Of a stretch of DNA of 47,324 bases, positions 1 to 8,621 are shown one piece after another. The DNA lies in contig JAKQDD010000047.1 in assembly GCA_029556615.1 (NCBI GenBank), positions 1 through 47,324 of the forward strand, written 5' to 3'. Below the pieces are notes generated by a model. That model was not told where the DNA came from. It made no database searches and saw only the letters and a list, made by a program, of their open reading frames with translations. This DNA is from Verrucomicrobiota bacterium (GTDB taxonomy: Bacteria > Verrucomicrobiota > Verrucomicrobiia > Limisphaerales > J093). Every line of letters begins with the position of its first letter. Position 1 is the first letter of the stretch. Position numbers and translations under genes: made by a program.

Positions 1-136
1 TCCTTTGTCCCCTCATTCCTTTGTCCCCTCATTCCTTTGTCCCCTCATTCCTTTGTCCCCTCATTCCTTTGTCCCCTCATTCCTTTGTCCCCTCATTCCT
101 TTGTCCCCTCATTCCTTTGTCCCCTCATTCCTTTGT
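1..136. repeat. 16-bp tandem repeat (minisatellite), cut by the left window edge
   Basis: The unit TCCTTTGTCCCCTCAT is repeated eight times without a mismatch from base 1 to 128. A half unit follows (129-136) before the array decays into unique sequence. Because 16 is not a multiple of three, all frames cycle through the repeat and the open frames across it are low-complexity artefacts. The array lies just beyond the 3' end of hrpA and continues out of the window, so its full copy number is unknown. Units directly abut with no spacers, so it is not a CRISPR. Confidence 0.95.
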
Positions 137-224
137 GCCCGGCCTGCGGTCCGCCCTGGACGTCGCCCAGCGCGGGCGAAAGGCATCAGGGTATGGGTTG
201 CGGCCAAGCCGCGCTGCGTTTCTG

Positions 225-3200
225 TCAGCGTTCCCGTGCGATGCGGGCGAGGGCCTGATCCAGGCGCTGGGCTGAGACGGGGAGGGCGGTGCCCAGCTCC
301 TGGGCGAAGCAGGAGACCTTGAATTCCTCGAGGAGCCACCGGAAATCGCGGATGGCCTCAGCCAAGGGTGGATGTGGTGCGGGGACGGAGGCGAGGGTGG
401 TGGCGGCTTCGAGGTACGGTCGAAGGCGCTGGGCTTTCTCGGCGTCTTTGAGGGGGCTGAGGGCGGCGCGTTCGGCCCGGACGATGAGGGCCTGGAGGTA
501 GCGGGGCAAGTGGGGCAGCCGGTCGAAGTCGACTTGGAGGAGGAACTGCGGGGGCACCAGCGCATCGATCTCGCGTCGCATCTGGGGGAGGGGGCGTCGG
601 CAGAGGAGGGCTTCCTGGCGTTTCTCGAGGATGGGGCGGAGGCGATCGACCAGTTGGGTACCGAGGCTGGGGAGGCGGGAGCGGGCTTTCTCGACGTAGG
701 CGGCGAACTCGCGGGCGGTCCGGAAGGCGGCTGGCGGCAGTGGGAACAGGTGACACAGGAGATGTTGGCGTGCCGTAGCGGTGAGCTCGCTGCCGGGTCC
801 CAGGGTGACGTAGAGCACCTTGAGCGGATCGAGGCTGCGCAATTCGCGTTCGAGCCAGGCCAAGTCGCGTCGGAGAGCCAGTTCGGCGAGGCGCGGGATG
901 GCGTGGCGCGAGGCCAACTCGGCCTCAGTGCGGCGCCGGAAGAGGCGGAGGTGGACGCTGTCCTGTTCGCGTTCGAGGCCAGGGTAAGCGTCGAGGGGCG
1001 GATCCGATCCTGCGACGGCGATCGACTCGGGGAGGTCCCCGAAATCCCACGAGACGAGGTCGTAGCGTTCCCAGCGGGCGGCGGTGGTCTGCCAGGCTGC
1101 GGCTTGTGCGGGGTCGACGTGACGGCGGGCCTGTTCGCGGAGCGGGGCGAGGTCGCGGCCGGTGGCGAGCGGTTGGGGTTGGCGGCCGACGACTTCGAAG
1201 CGCGGCCGCAGGTGATCGGGGAGGGCGCTGATGGGCCAGTCAGCCGGGGCAATGGCGACGCCGTAGGTCTGGTGCACGAATTTGCTGAGGCCTTCGAGAA
1301 AGGGGCGTGGGCCGGGTGGGACCGCCTGGGCGATGGCTCGGGCGGCGGCGTTGAGGGGCATCAGCGGACGGCGGAGAGCTTTGGGGAGCGATCGCAGGAG
1401 GTGGGCGATGCGTTCCTCGCGCAGGGCGGGGACGAGCCAATCGAGCTGGCCGGGTTCGATCCACTCGGCGAGGGGTGCGGTGAGACGGAACGTGACTCCG
1501 TCGTGACTCTGGCCTGGGGCGTAGGCGTAGCTGACCGGGATCGAGTGGTGACCGAGCGTGATGGCGTCGGGCAATCCGGATGGGTCAAAGCGGCCGGCCT
1601 CATCGCCGAGCAAGTCGGCGGGTGCGGCCTCGAGGCGTGCGGCGGCGTTGGGTGTGGCGAGCACCCGGCGGAGGTCAGCCCAACTGGAAACCTGGGGGAG
1701 ACGCGAGGTGTAGAAGGCGAAGAGAGCTTCCTCGAGGTCAGGAACCACCCGGTGGGACTGCCGGGTCTGCCAGAACTCGAGTTTCTCGATCAGGCGCCGG
1801 TTGTGGGCGAGGAACGGGAACTCGCCGGGGAGCTCGTCGCCCAACAAGGCGGCCTGCAGGAAGATGCGTTTGGCCTCCTCGGGGTGGTGCCGGGCGTAAG
1901 CGACCGTGCGTTCCCGAAGGACGAGTCCTCTCAGCAGGACGCGTTCGCGGCCGACGACACGTCCGGCATCCGGGTCCCACCGGGGCTGGTCGCAGGCGGT
2001 GCGGCAGAGATGAGGGGCGAGCTCGAGGATCCAGTGGGGATCAATCGCGGCCAGGGTGCGGGCGTAGGGCCGGGTGGTTTCGACGTTTTCACCGGCCACG
2101 ATCCACTCCGGGGGCGGGGCGGACGCGGTGTGGCCGTGGTGTGTACCGGACTTCGAGTCGGGGGGAGACGGTGTTATCGGGCGGTGGGCGGGCGTGGGGC
2201 CGGGCTTATGGAGGCGCGTGGTGTTTTGGATCAGGGCTGATCTGGGGAAGACATGGACTGTGCGTTGGCCGGCGAGGCGATAGGTGTTCTTCTCGATGCG
2301 CTGGGCGACATGGCCGCAGAGGCCGGCGAGGATGGCGCGGTGGATGGCGGCGTAGGTGGCCGGGCGGGCATTGGGGGTGAGGGCGTCGAGGTCATCGAGC
2401 GCTTCACGGAGTTGGGCATGGACGTCGACCCACTCGCGCATCCGTACGAAGGAGAGGAAGTGGGTTCTGCAGAACTTGCGGATCTGGCTCTGGGTTTCGA
2501 GCGATTCCCAGGTGTCATGGTAGGCGTTCCAGATGTTGAGCAGGGCCAGGAAGTCGGACTGGGGATGGTGGAAACGGCGGTGGGCGGCTGCCGCGGCGTC
2601 TTTTTGATCGAGGGGTCTTTCCCTCGGATCCTGGATGCTGAGGCCGGCGGCGATCACGAGGACCTCGGTCACGGCGTGCTGCCGGCGGGCTTCGAGGATC
2701 ATGCGGCCGATGGCGGGATCGACCGGGAGCCGGGCGAGAGCCTCGCCCATGGGGGTGAGCTGGCGGTTGTCGTCCAGGGCGCCGAGCTCCTGGAGGAGAA
2801 CGTAGGCATTCTGGATTGCGGCCGCCGGCGGGGGGTCGATGAAGGGGAACGTCTCGATCTTGCCCAGGCGTCCCGCCTCGAGGCGGAGGAGCACTTCGGC
2901 CAGGTTGCAGCGCCGGATCTCGGGCTCGGCATGGGGCGGGCGGGCAAGGAATTCGGACTCGGCGTAGAGTCGGATGCAGACGCCGGGGGCGATGCGGCCG
3001 CAGCGTCCGGCGCGCTGGTTGGCGTTGCTCTGGGCGATGGGCTCGATGGGGAGCCGGCGGCTGCGGGTGCCGGGGTGATACCGGCTGATTCGGGCAAGGC
3101 CGGTATCGATGACGTACCGGATGCGGGGGACGGTGAGCGAGGATTCGGCGATGTTGGTGGCGACGACGACGCGGCGTTTGGGGCCTGGCGCGAAGACGCG

Positions 3201-4223
3201 CTGCTGTTCGGCGGCGGTCAACCGGCCGAAGAGCGGGATGACCTCGAGGTTGTCCGGTTGGCGACGGCGGAGCCTGTCGGTGGCTTCGCGGATATCCCGC
3301 TCGCTGGGGAGGAAGACGAGCGTGTCTCCGGCCCCAGGCTCCTCGAGGACGGCGCCCACGGCGTCGACGGCGGCATCGACATACGTGCGGTCGCCGGTTT
3401 CCTCCGCCTCCGCGTCGAGCGGCGCGTACCGGAGCGTGACGGGATACAGGCGGCCGGACACCTCGACGATGGGGGGGTGGTCGAAGGCCTGGGCGAATCG
3501 ATCGAGGTCGATGGTGGCGGAGGTGATGACGAGGTGGAGATCGTCCCGCTGGCGGAGGAGGTTGCGCAGGTGGCCCAGCAGGAAATCGATGTTGAGCGAG
3601 CGCTCGTGCGCCTCGTCGATGAGGATCACCTCGTACTCGGAAAGCAGGGGATCCCGCTGGACCTCGGCGAGGAGGAGGCCATCGGTCATCACCTTGACGC
3701 TGGTCTCGGGGCGGACATGATCGGCGAAGCGGATGGCGCAGCCGACATCGCGACCCCAATCGACGTCGAGCTCCTCGGCCAGCCGCCGGGAGATCGAGAG
3801 GGCGGCGACCCGGCGCGGCTGGGTGCAGCCGATGCGCGCCCGGCGGCCGTAGCCCGCCTCGAGGCACATCTTCGGCAATTGCGTGCTCTTGCCCGAACCG
3901 GTCTCTCCCGAAACGATGAGGACCGGATGCCGGGCGAGGGTGCGGACGATGGCGTCGCGATGGGCGGTGATGGGGAGGGTGTCGGGGTACTCGAGATGGC
4001 GGATCACCGCGTCGCGGCGGGTGCGGATGGCGATCGAGGCGCGTGCCTCTGCGATCCAGCGTTCGAGGGGGAGCGGCGCGTGTTCTCCGCGGCGGTGGCG
4101 GGCGAGCGTTGTTGCGAGGCGCGCTCCGAGCCGGAGCTGATCGGGGAGCAGGCACTGGGGCAGGAGCCCGCGCAGTGTGGCGAGAGCTCCGGCGGAATGT
4201 CCCGCGGCGCTCGGACTATTCAT
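225..4223 (-). CDS. hrpA: ATP-dependent RNA helicase HrpA (DEAH box)
   Basis: This 1332-residue protein has the length and order of bacterial HrpA, a DEAH-box helicase that in other bacteria acts on mRNA and on stalled ribosomes. The motifs are clear: Walker A GETGSGKST at 106-114, DEAH at 203-206, SAT at 235-237 and QRAGRCGR at 403-410. Helicase-associated and OB-fold regions follow, then the long C-terminal region typical of HrpA (DUF3418). ATG is the start, giving a normal N-terminus ahead of the helicase core. The gene lies 51 nt downstream of a small membrane-protein gene on the same strand, so the two may be co-transcribed. Its 3' end faces a minisatellite. Long open frames on the opposite strand are GC-driven shadows. 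Confidence 0.96.
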   Translation of the reverse strand: MNSPSAAGHSAGALATLRGLLPQCLLPDQLRLGARLATTLARHRRGEHAPLPLERWIAEARASIAIRTRRDAVIRHLEYPDTLPITAHRDAIVRTLARHPVLIVSGETGSGKSTQLPKMCLEAGYGRRARIGCTQPRRVAALSISRRLAEELDVDWGRDVGCAIRFADHVRPETSVKVMTDGLLLAEVQRDPLLSEYEVILIDEAHERSLNIDFLLGHLRNLLRQRDDLHLVITSATIDLDRFAQAFDHPPIVEVSGRLYPVTLRYAPLDAEAEETGDRTYVDAAVDAVGAVLEEPGAGDTLVFLPSERDIREATDRLRRRQPDNLEVIPLFGRLTAAEQQRVFAPGPKRRVVVATNIAESSLTVPRIRYVIDTGLARISRYHPGTRSRRLPIEPIAQSNANQRAGRCGRIAPGVCIRLYAESEFLARPPHAEPEIRRCNLAEVLLRLEAGRLGKIETFPFIDPPPAAAIQNAYVLLQELGALDDNRQLTPMGEALARLPVDPAIGRMILEARRQHAVTEVLVIAAGLSIQDPRERPLDQKDAAAAAHRRFHHPQSDFLALLNIWNAYHDTWESLETQSQIRKFCRTHFLSFVRMREWVDVHAQLREALDDLDALTPNARPATYAAIHRAILAGLCGHVAQRIEKNTYRLAGQRTVHVFPRSALIQNTTRLHKPGPTPAHRPITPSPPDSKSGTHHGHTASAPPPEWIVAGENVETTRPYARTLAAIDPHWILELAPHLCRTACDQPRWDPDAGRVVGRERVLLRGLVLRERTVAYARHHPEEAKRIFLQAALLGDELPGEFPFLAHNRRLIEKLEFWQTRQSHRVVPDLEEALFAFYTSRLPQVSSWADLRRVLATPNAAARLEAAPADLLGDEAGRFDPSGLPDAITLGHHSIPVSYAYAPGQSHDGVTFRLTAPLAEWIEPGQLDWLVPALREERIAHLLRSLPKALRRPLMPLNAAARAIAQAVPPGPRPFLEGLSKFVHQTYGVAIAPADWPISALPDHLRPRFEVVGRQPQPLATGRDLAPLREQARRHVDPAQAAAWQTTAARWERYDLVSWDFGDLPESIAVAGSDPPLDAYPGLEREQDSVHLRLFRRRTEAELASRHAIPRLAELALRRDLAWLERELRSLDPLKVLYVTLGPGSELTATARQHLLCHLFPLPPAAFRTAREFAAYVEKARSRLPSLGTQLVDRLRPILEKRQEALLCRRPLPQMRREIDALVPPQFLLQVDFDRLPHLPRYLQALIVRAERAALSPLKDAEKAQRLRPYLEAATTLASVPAPHPPLAEAIRDFRWLLEEFKVSCFAQELGTALPVSAQRLDQALARIARER

Positions 4224-4274
4224 CGAGCACGGCGCACGCCTGGTTGCCGGCCGGGGGGCCGTGACGAATCAGCC

Positions 4275-4475
4275 TCATCGGCCGCCCAGGAGCCGCGCGG
4301 GGAGCAGGAACAGGGCCCGCAAGAACGCGAAGACACCGGTCACCGCGATGGCGGCGAGCCGGAACGGCAGCAGGAGAAGCCAGACGAAGGGAAACAGCAC
4401 CAGCGCCAGCAAGGCCACCGGCCAGCAGAGGACCAGCAGGACGCACCAGAGCAGAAATGCCAGCAGCAATCTCAT
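4275..4475 (-). CDS. small hydrophobic membrane protein, function unknown
   Basis: A 66-residue protein starting MRLLLAFLLW that is almost entirely hydrophobic, with two or three likely membrane segments (about residues 3-22, 24-38 and 42-58) and a basic C-terminus ending RLLGGR. The reading frame is open further upstream, but the upstream part is low-complexity and runs into an interspersed repeat, so the ATG at 4475 is preferred. No strong ribosome-binding site is visible. It sits 51 nt ahead of hrpA on the same strand. I recognise no family; a real small membrane protein is likely because of its coherent hydrophobic pattern, but function cannot be assigned. Confidence 0.55.
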   Translation of the reverse strand: MRLLLAFLLWCVLLVLCWPVALLALVLFPFVWLLLLPFRLAAIAVTGVFAFLRALFLLPARLLGGR

Positions 4476-4629
4476 GGTCACGAACAGTACCGTGTACTGG
4501 ATCGCACAAGAGCGGCGCGAATGCAAGCCGGCTTCTTTTCGAGCTCCGCAAGCGCTCCGGCTTCTGGGCGCTGCGGCGATCGGGGCTCGGCACCCGGGCG
4601 GCGCGGTGGTCGCAGAGGATTCTCGTGTG

Positions 4630-4689
4630 GAGTCCTCGACTTGTGGAATTGACCTATTGACCCCATGTTCCACAATTCAAGGACACTAG
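4630..4689. repeat. fold-back partial copy of the CTAG-181 element (copy A)
   Basis: This copy joins the left end of the element (GAGTCCTCGACTTGTGGAA, 4630-4648) to a second left end in inverted orientation (to about 4684), so TTGTGGAA at 4641-4648 faces TTCCACAA at 4668-4675. CTAG follows at 4686-4689. The inverted left end also provides AAGGA (4679-4683), which lies 11 nt before the mqnD start and may serve as its ribosome-binding site. Confidence 0.8.
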
Positions 4690-4694
4690 ACACC

Positions 4695-5546
4695 ATGAAC
4701 GATCGCTTGCTCACCCTCGGCCATTCACCCGACCCGGACGACGCCTTCATGTTCTACGCCCTGGCCCGCGACCGGATTCCCTCCCGCGGTTTCCGGTTCC
4801 AACACATCCTCCAGGACATCCAGACTCTGAATGAACGGGCCCGGCGCGGCGAACTCGACATCACCGCCATCAGCATCCACGCGTACGCTTACGTCGCCGA
4901 CCAATACGCTTTGCTGCCCAGTGGCGCCAGCATGGGGGACGGCTACGGCCCGATGCTCGTGGCCCGCCGCCGCCTGGATCGCGATGCGATCCGCCGTGCC
5001 CGCATCGCCGTTCCCGGCACGATGACGAGCGCCTTTCTGGCGCTTCAGCTCTGGCTCGAACAACCCGCGGCCGCCCTCGATTGCCGGGTGGTCCCGTTCG
5101 ACCAGGTCTTTGCCGCGGTGCACTCCGGCGACGCCGAGGTGGGTCTCATCATCCACGAAGGCCAACTCACCTACACCCAGGAGGGTCTCGTGGTCTGCCA
5201 GGACCTGGGCGCATGGTGGAACGTACAACATGACGGTCTGCCCCTGCCTCTCGGTGGCAACGTCATCCACAAGCGCATCATCCCGGAAGACCGCCGGATC
5301 ATCTCCGGCCTCCTCACCGACAGCATCCGCTACGGACTCGAACACCGGGCGGAGGCCGTCGAACACGCCCTCCACTACGCCCGCGATATGGGCCGCGACC
5401 TCGCGGACCGTTTTGTGGGCATGTACGTCAACCACTGGACCCTCGACTACGGCGAGCGCGGACGCACCGCCATCCGACGCTTCCTTGGCCTCGCCCACGA
5501 TCGCCGCCTGATCCCCGCCCTCCCCGAGCTCGAGTTCGTCGCCTAG
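4695..5546 (+). CDS. mqnD: MqnA/MqnD-family menaquinone biosynthesis protein (1,4-dihydroxy-6-naphthoate synthase)
   Basis: A 283-residue protein of the periplasmic-binding-protein-fold family that includes MqnD, which converts cyclic dehypoxanthine futalosine to 1,4-dihydroxy-6-naphthoate in the futalosine route to menaquinone. The family signature is at the N-terminus (GHSPDPDDAF, residues 9-18), followed by the segments VPGTMTSAFLAL and GLIIHEGQLTY. No signal peptide is seen, so it should be cytoplasmic. The ATG at 4695 is chosen because the upstream in-frame codons lie in repeat copy A. The stop codon TAG (5544-5546) is the inner part of the CTAG that borders repeat copy B. Other mqn genes are not in the window. 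MqnA or a related binding protein is the alternative. Confidence 0.82.
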   Translation: MNDRLLTLGHSPDPDDAFMFYALARDRIPSRGFRFQHILQDIQTLNERARRGELDITAISIHAYAYVADQYALLPSGASMGDGYGPMLVARRRLDRDAIRRARIAVPGTMTSAFLALQLWLEQPAAALDCRVVPFDQVFAAVHSGDAEVGLIIHEGQLTYTQEGLVVCQDLGAWWNVQHDGLPLPLGGNVIHKRIIPEDRRIISGLLTDSIRYGLEHRAEAVEHALHYARDMGRDLADRFVGMYVNHWTLDYGERGRTAIRRFLGLAHDRRLIPALPELEFVA

Positions 5547-5724
5547 CGAGGCGCCGCCTCAGACCCAGTCGAGTCCTCAGGTTCATGAAGACCCTGCTCT
5601 GCTTGCCCAGCCTCTCTTCCACGCCTCGCTAATGGAGAGTCCTCGACGGAAGGAGGGAAGGCTTGGAACAGCAGGGACCAGCCTTGACCTGTTGACCGCC
5701 TATTCCACAAGTCGAGGACTCTAG
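5543..5724 (-). mobile_element. CTAG-181 element, intact copy B (182 bp)
   Basis: Bounded by CTAG at 5543-5546 and 5721-5724, with the module 2 end (CGAGGCGCC) next to mqnD and the module 1 end (GTCGAGGACT) distal. The left CTAG contains the mqnD stop codon. The flank after the right CTAG reads CGAGGCGG, which resembles the start of another copy, suggesting a former head-to-tail tandem. It fills the mqnD-oxidoreductase gap. Confidence 0.9.
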
Positions 5725-5785
5725 CGAGGCGGCCGGATTCCGATGCTTGCGCGAGCCGAAGGAGCGGGGCAAGGTTCCCCCCGCT

Positions 5786-7372
5786 GTGAAAGCCGCTCAC
5801 CCATCCGCACGCGCTGGCCGAGTTCATTCCCCGAGACGTCTCCCGCCGGCCTCCCTGACCCGCCGGCGATTCATCCAAGGCGCCGCGGCCACCGCGGCCG
5901 CGATCTCAATCGTGCCCAGCCATGTGCTGGGCCGCGGCGGCACAGCGGCGCCCAATAGCCGCCTCAACCTGGCGTTTATCGGAGTCGGTTCCCAGGGCTT
6001 GCGCGTCCTCCTGAACTTCCTGCGCCAGCCGGACGTCCAGGCGGTCTCCGTGTGCGACGTTGTCACGGAGCGCGACGACTATCCCCAGTGGGGAGAGCGC
6101 GAGTTTCGCGACGCGGTCGCGACTCTCCTCGGCGGCAGCGCCCCGGCCTGGGTGGAAGCCCTCAGCACCCGACGCCCGATTCGCCTGACGCGGACGCTCA
6201 CCGTCACCGCGGGTGTGGCGGGAACCGAGCCCTGCCGCCGGATCATCAACGCCTACTACGGCCGGAACAAGGCCTCCGGCAGCTACCGGGGATGCACCGC
6301 GCACGCCGATTTCCGCGAACTGCTGGCCAAGGAAACCGACGTCGATGGGGTCGTGGTTGGCACGCCGGACCACTGGCATGCCCTCATTGCGATCGCCGCG
6401 ATGGAGCGCGGGAAACACGTTTATTGCCAGAAACCCATGACCCATTCCGTCGCCGAAGCCCGGCGCATGGCCGAGGTCGCCCGCGCGACCGCCGTCGCCA
6501 CCCAGGTCGCCGTCGGCCCCCAGGCCGCCGAGTCCACGCGCGTCCTCTGCGAGTGGATCGCCTCCGGCGCCATTGGACCGGTACGCGAGGTCGTCAACTG
6601 GTCGAATCGCCCGGTCTGGCCCCAGGGACTCGAGCGTCCGACCGATGCGCCGGCCGTGCCTCGAGGACTCGATTGGGATCTCTGGTTGGGGCCTGCCCCT
6701 GCCCGGCCGTTTCACCCCGTCTATCTGCCCTTCGTCTGGCGCGGGTGGTATGACTTCGGCTGCGGCGCCATCGGCGACATGGGCTGTTACAGCTTCGATG
6801 TCATCTTCCGCGCACTCCAACTCACCCCGCCCACCCGCATCGAAGCCAGTTCGAGCGAGCTGATGGATGACTGTTTCCCCAAGGCCTGCCTGATGCGGTT
6901 CCAGTTTCCCGCCCGGGGGGATCGACCGCCCGTGATCCTGACCTGGTACGACGGCGGCCTGCTCCCGCCCCTGCTCGATCGCCTCGGTCCAATCCCCGCC
7001 CTCGACAAGGAAGGCTTGCTGTTCCTCGGCGACCGCGGTGCCATCCTCTGCGGATTCACCGGCGAGAACCCCCGGCTCCTCCCCGAAGCCGCCTTTCGAG
7101 ATTTCACGCCCCCGCCCAAGAGCCTTCCCCGATCCATCGGTCATGACCGGGAGTGGATCGAGGCCTGCAAGGGAGCTGCTGCCAAACCAGGAGCGAACTT
7201 CGAGTTCTCGAGTGCCGTCACCGAGACCATTCTTTTGGGCAACGTCGCCCTACGCGCCGGTCAGCGGATCGAATGGGATACCGCCGCCATGAAAGCCGGC
7301 AAGAACCCCGCGGCGGATCGCCTGGTCAATCCCCCCTGCCGCGCCCCCTGGCGTGGAATCCTCGCCCCTTGA
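5786..7372 (+). CDS. Gfo/Idh/MocA-family oxidoreductase with Tat signal
   Basis: An NAD(P)-dependent oxidoreductase of the glucose-fructose oxidoreductase type, probably acting on a sugar or inositol. It opens with a twin-arginine signal (LTRRRFIQGAAATAAA), then a Rossmann fold with GVGSQG, a PDHWHALIAIAAM segment, and YCQKPM where cytoplasmic homologues carry EKP. Export of the folded, cofactor-loaded protein is therefore likely. No ATG is available in frame. I chose GTG at 5786 (528 residues) because it puts the Tat motif near the N-terminus and AAGG lies 11 nt upstream; TTG at 5747 is the alternative. The gene ends four bases from the stop of the convergent pilin gene, leaving no room for a terminator. 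The substrate is unknown. Confidence 0.9.
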   Translation: MKAAHPSARAGRVHSPRRLPPASLTRRRFIQGAAATAAAISIVPSHVLGRGGTAAPNSRLNLAFIGVGSQGLRVLLNFLRQPDVQAVSVCDVVTERDDYPQWGEREFRDAVATLLGGSAPAWVEALSTRRPIRLTRTLTVTAGVAGTEPCRRIINAYYGRNKASGSYRGCTAHADFRELLAKETDVDGVVVGTPDHWHALIAIAAMERGKHVYCQKPMTHSVAEARRMAEVARATAVATQVAVGPQAAESTRVLCEWIASGAIGPVREVVNWSNRPVWPQGLERPTDAPAVPRGLDWDLWLGPAPARPFHPVYLPFVWRGWYDFGCGAIGDMGCYSFDVIFRALQLTPPTRIEASSSELMDDCFPKACLMRFQFPARGDRPPVILTWYDGGLLPPLLDRLGPIPALDKEGLLFLGDRGAILCGFTGENPRLLPEAAFRDFTPPPKSLPRSIGHDREWIEACKGAAAKPGANFEFSSAVTETILLGNVALRAGQRIEWDTAAMKAGKNPAADRLVNPPCRAPWRGILAP

Positions 7373-7376
7373 CCTG

Positions 7377-8231
7377 TCAAAGCTTCGACGACGTCCGTTC
7401 CGCCAGCCAGATCATATCCTGGTTGTTCGGTGAAGGGACGTTGAGCTGAAGGCTGTTGTTGTACTTGACCGGAGGCAGCGTCCGCGGGTCCTTCCACTTT
7501 CGGATCTCCGCGTGCCCATCCGCAAAGGAAATCCCAGCCGCCCCATTGTGGTAGCCTGCAGGGTAATCAATGATCCGCGCCGACGCGGCATTCTCGACCA
7601 TCATGTTGGCAAAGCCGCCCGCGTTGATGCTGTCCGGGTGTTCGTCCAAGAGCACATACAACTGGGCTGTCGGCGGATCGATCATCTCCGAAAGCTTGTA
7701 GTACGTGCGATAGCGTTTCTGGGCGGGCACCATTGCCGAGCCGGGGGGCAGCCACTCCCCAGGCCCCCCGAGCGCCTGGCTCATCCCCATGCTCCGCACC
7801 CGGGGGTAGATCCGTCCGCCGATCTTGACCGTGCTCTTGTCCGCCGGACACTTGTACACCGCCGTGTCCTGCACGTAGAGGGCGAATTTCGAGAACTCGG
7901 GATTCTTCAGGATCGCCGTGTTCGTATTGTCCGCGTTGGCACCGTTAAAATCGAGCCACCCGCCAACCCAGGCGTTCGCCTCCGCGCGGTTGTTCCCCGG
8001 CGCTGTCACCCGGTCGCCGTTGTCGTGCGCATACATCAGCCAGGCCAGCTTCAGTTGCCGCAGGCTGTTCATGCAGTGGATCCCCTGGCCCTTGGCTTTC
8101 GCCCGCGCGAGCGCCGGCAGCAGCATCCCCGCCAGGATGGCGATGATCGCAATCACCACCAGCAGTTCGATCAGGGTGAACCCGGTCCGCCAACGCCCGG
8201 CACCGGCCGCGGAAGAAGAAGACGCACGCAT
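7377..8231 (-). CDS. type II secretion/type IV pilin-like protein with H-X9-DG C-terminal motif
   Basis: This 284-residue protein has a prepilin N-terminus: after the basic leader, cleavage is expected at G17/F18 in [17 protein letters not shown], with the conserved Glu at +5 (E22). The globular part ends in [13 protein letters not shown], the H-X9-DG motif of a large pilin family expanded in Planctomycetes and Verrucomicrobia. Prepilin peptidase would process it and the product would sit in the inner membrane or in an extracellular pseudopilus. It is convergent with the oxidoreductase gene. Upstream lie a strong hairpin and repeat copy C. A second member is at 16704-17573. Secretion machinery genes are not nearby. 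Confidence 0.92.
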   Translation of the reverse strand: MRASSSSAAGAGRWRTGFTLIELLVVIAIIAILAGMLLPALARAKAKGQGIHCMNSLRQLKLAWLMYAHDNGDRVTAPGNNRAEANAWVGGWLDFNGANADNTNTAILKNPEFSKFALYVQDTAVYKCPADKSTVKIGGRIYPRVRSMGMSQALGGPGEWLPPGSAMVPAQKRYRTYYKLSEMIDPPTAQLYVLLDEHPDSINAGGFANMMVENAASARIIDYPAGYHNGAAGISFADGHAEIRKWKDPRTLPPVKYNNSLQLNVPSPNNQDMIWLAERTSSKL

Positions 8232-8310
8232 ATCAGGGCTAAAGCTGATTCACGATACCAAGTCTTGCAACCGAATGCCAGCCCGACGTCGCGATCCGGC
8301 GGCCCGGAGG

Positions 8311-8411
8311 GTTGCGCCGAAAACGGCCTGGGGCCTTGTCGCTCGTCAGTCACAGCCCGCTGCGGGGATGCTCCTTCCTCGCTTCGCGCCCCAGGCCGTT
8401 TTGGGCGCAAC
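8311..8411. repeat. long inverted repeat, 24-nt arms with one mismatch
   Basis: Left arm 8311-8334 begins GTTGCGCCGAAAACGG and right arm 8388-8411 ends TTTTGGGCGCAAC, complementary at 23 of 24 positions around a 53-nt loop. There is no coding potential. It lies upstream of the pilin gene start (8231) and just before repeat copy C. It could be a structured RNA, a transposon relic or a transcriptional barrier; nothing decides between these. Confidence 0.85.
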
Positions 8412-8420
8412 GAAGCACCA

Positions 8421-8440
8421 GCCATTGGTGAGACACCACA
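8421..8440 (+). repeat. short repeat shared with 18745-18765
   Basis: The sequence GCCATTGGTGAGACACCACA matches 18745-18764 with one difference. In both places it directly abuts the module 1 end of a CTAG-181 copy that has CAG instead of CTAG there. This suggests a longer element subtype rather than coincidence. Confidence 0.7.
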
Positions 8441-8621
8441 CCAGAGCCCTCGACTTGTGGAACGTGGGGTCAACAGGTCAAGTTTGGTCCCGCCCGTTCC
8501 CAACCCGCCCCCCTGCCTTCGAGGACTCTATATTAGCGAGGCGCGGGAGAGAGGGTCCGGAAAGGCAGCAAGGCTTCATGGGATCGCGGACTTCGTTAGG
8601 TCTGAGGCGGCGCCTCGCTAG
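8441..8621 (+). mobile_element. CTAG-181 element, intact copy C (181 bp, module 2 subtype II)
   Basis: The left border is CCAG instead of CTAG; the right border is CTAG at 8618-8621. Read on the minus strand, that CTAG contains the stop codon of the cytochrome gene. The module 1 arms (AGAGCCCTCGA and TCGAGGACTCTA) and module 2 arms (TAGCGAGGCGC and GCGCCTCGCTA) are present. The internal part of module 2 (CATGGGATCGCGGACTT) is shared only with copy F. Confidence 0.9.

Noticed and set aside
1..136. CRISPR array
   Set aside because: Units are 16 bp and contiguous, with no unique spacers and no cas genes.
1..339. Overlapping small open frames reading SPHSFVPSFLCPLIPL-type peptides
   Set aside because: They are translations of the 16-bp tandem repeat in cycling frames; all frames are open for trivial reasons.
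372..4652. Long open frames antisense to hrpA (372-2240 and 2253-4652)
   Set aside because: High GC leaves the opposite strand open; translations are low-complexity Gly/Glu/Asp-rich with no domain, whereas the minus strand gives a full HrpA.
7340..7390. Another element fragment (CCTTGACCTGTCAA) at the oxidoreductase/pilin junction
   Set aside because: Only about ten bases match, they lie in conserved coding sequence, and no element end is present.
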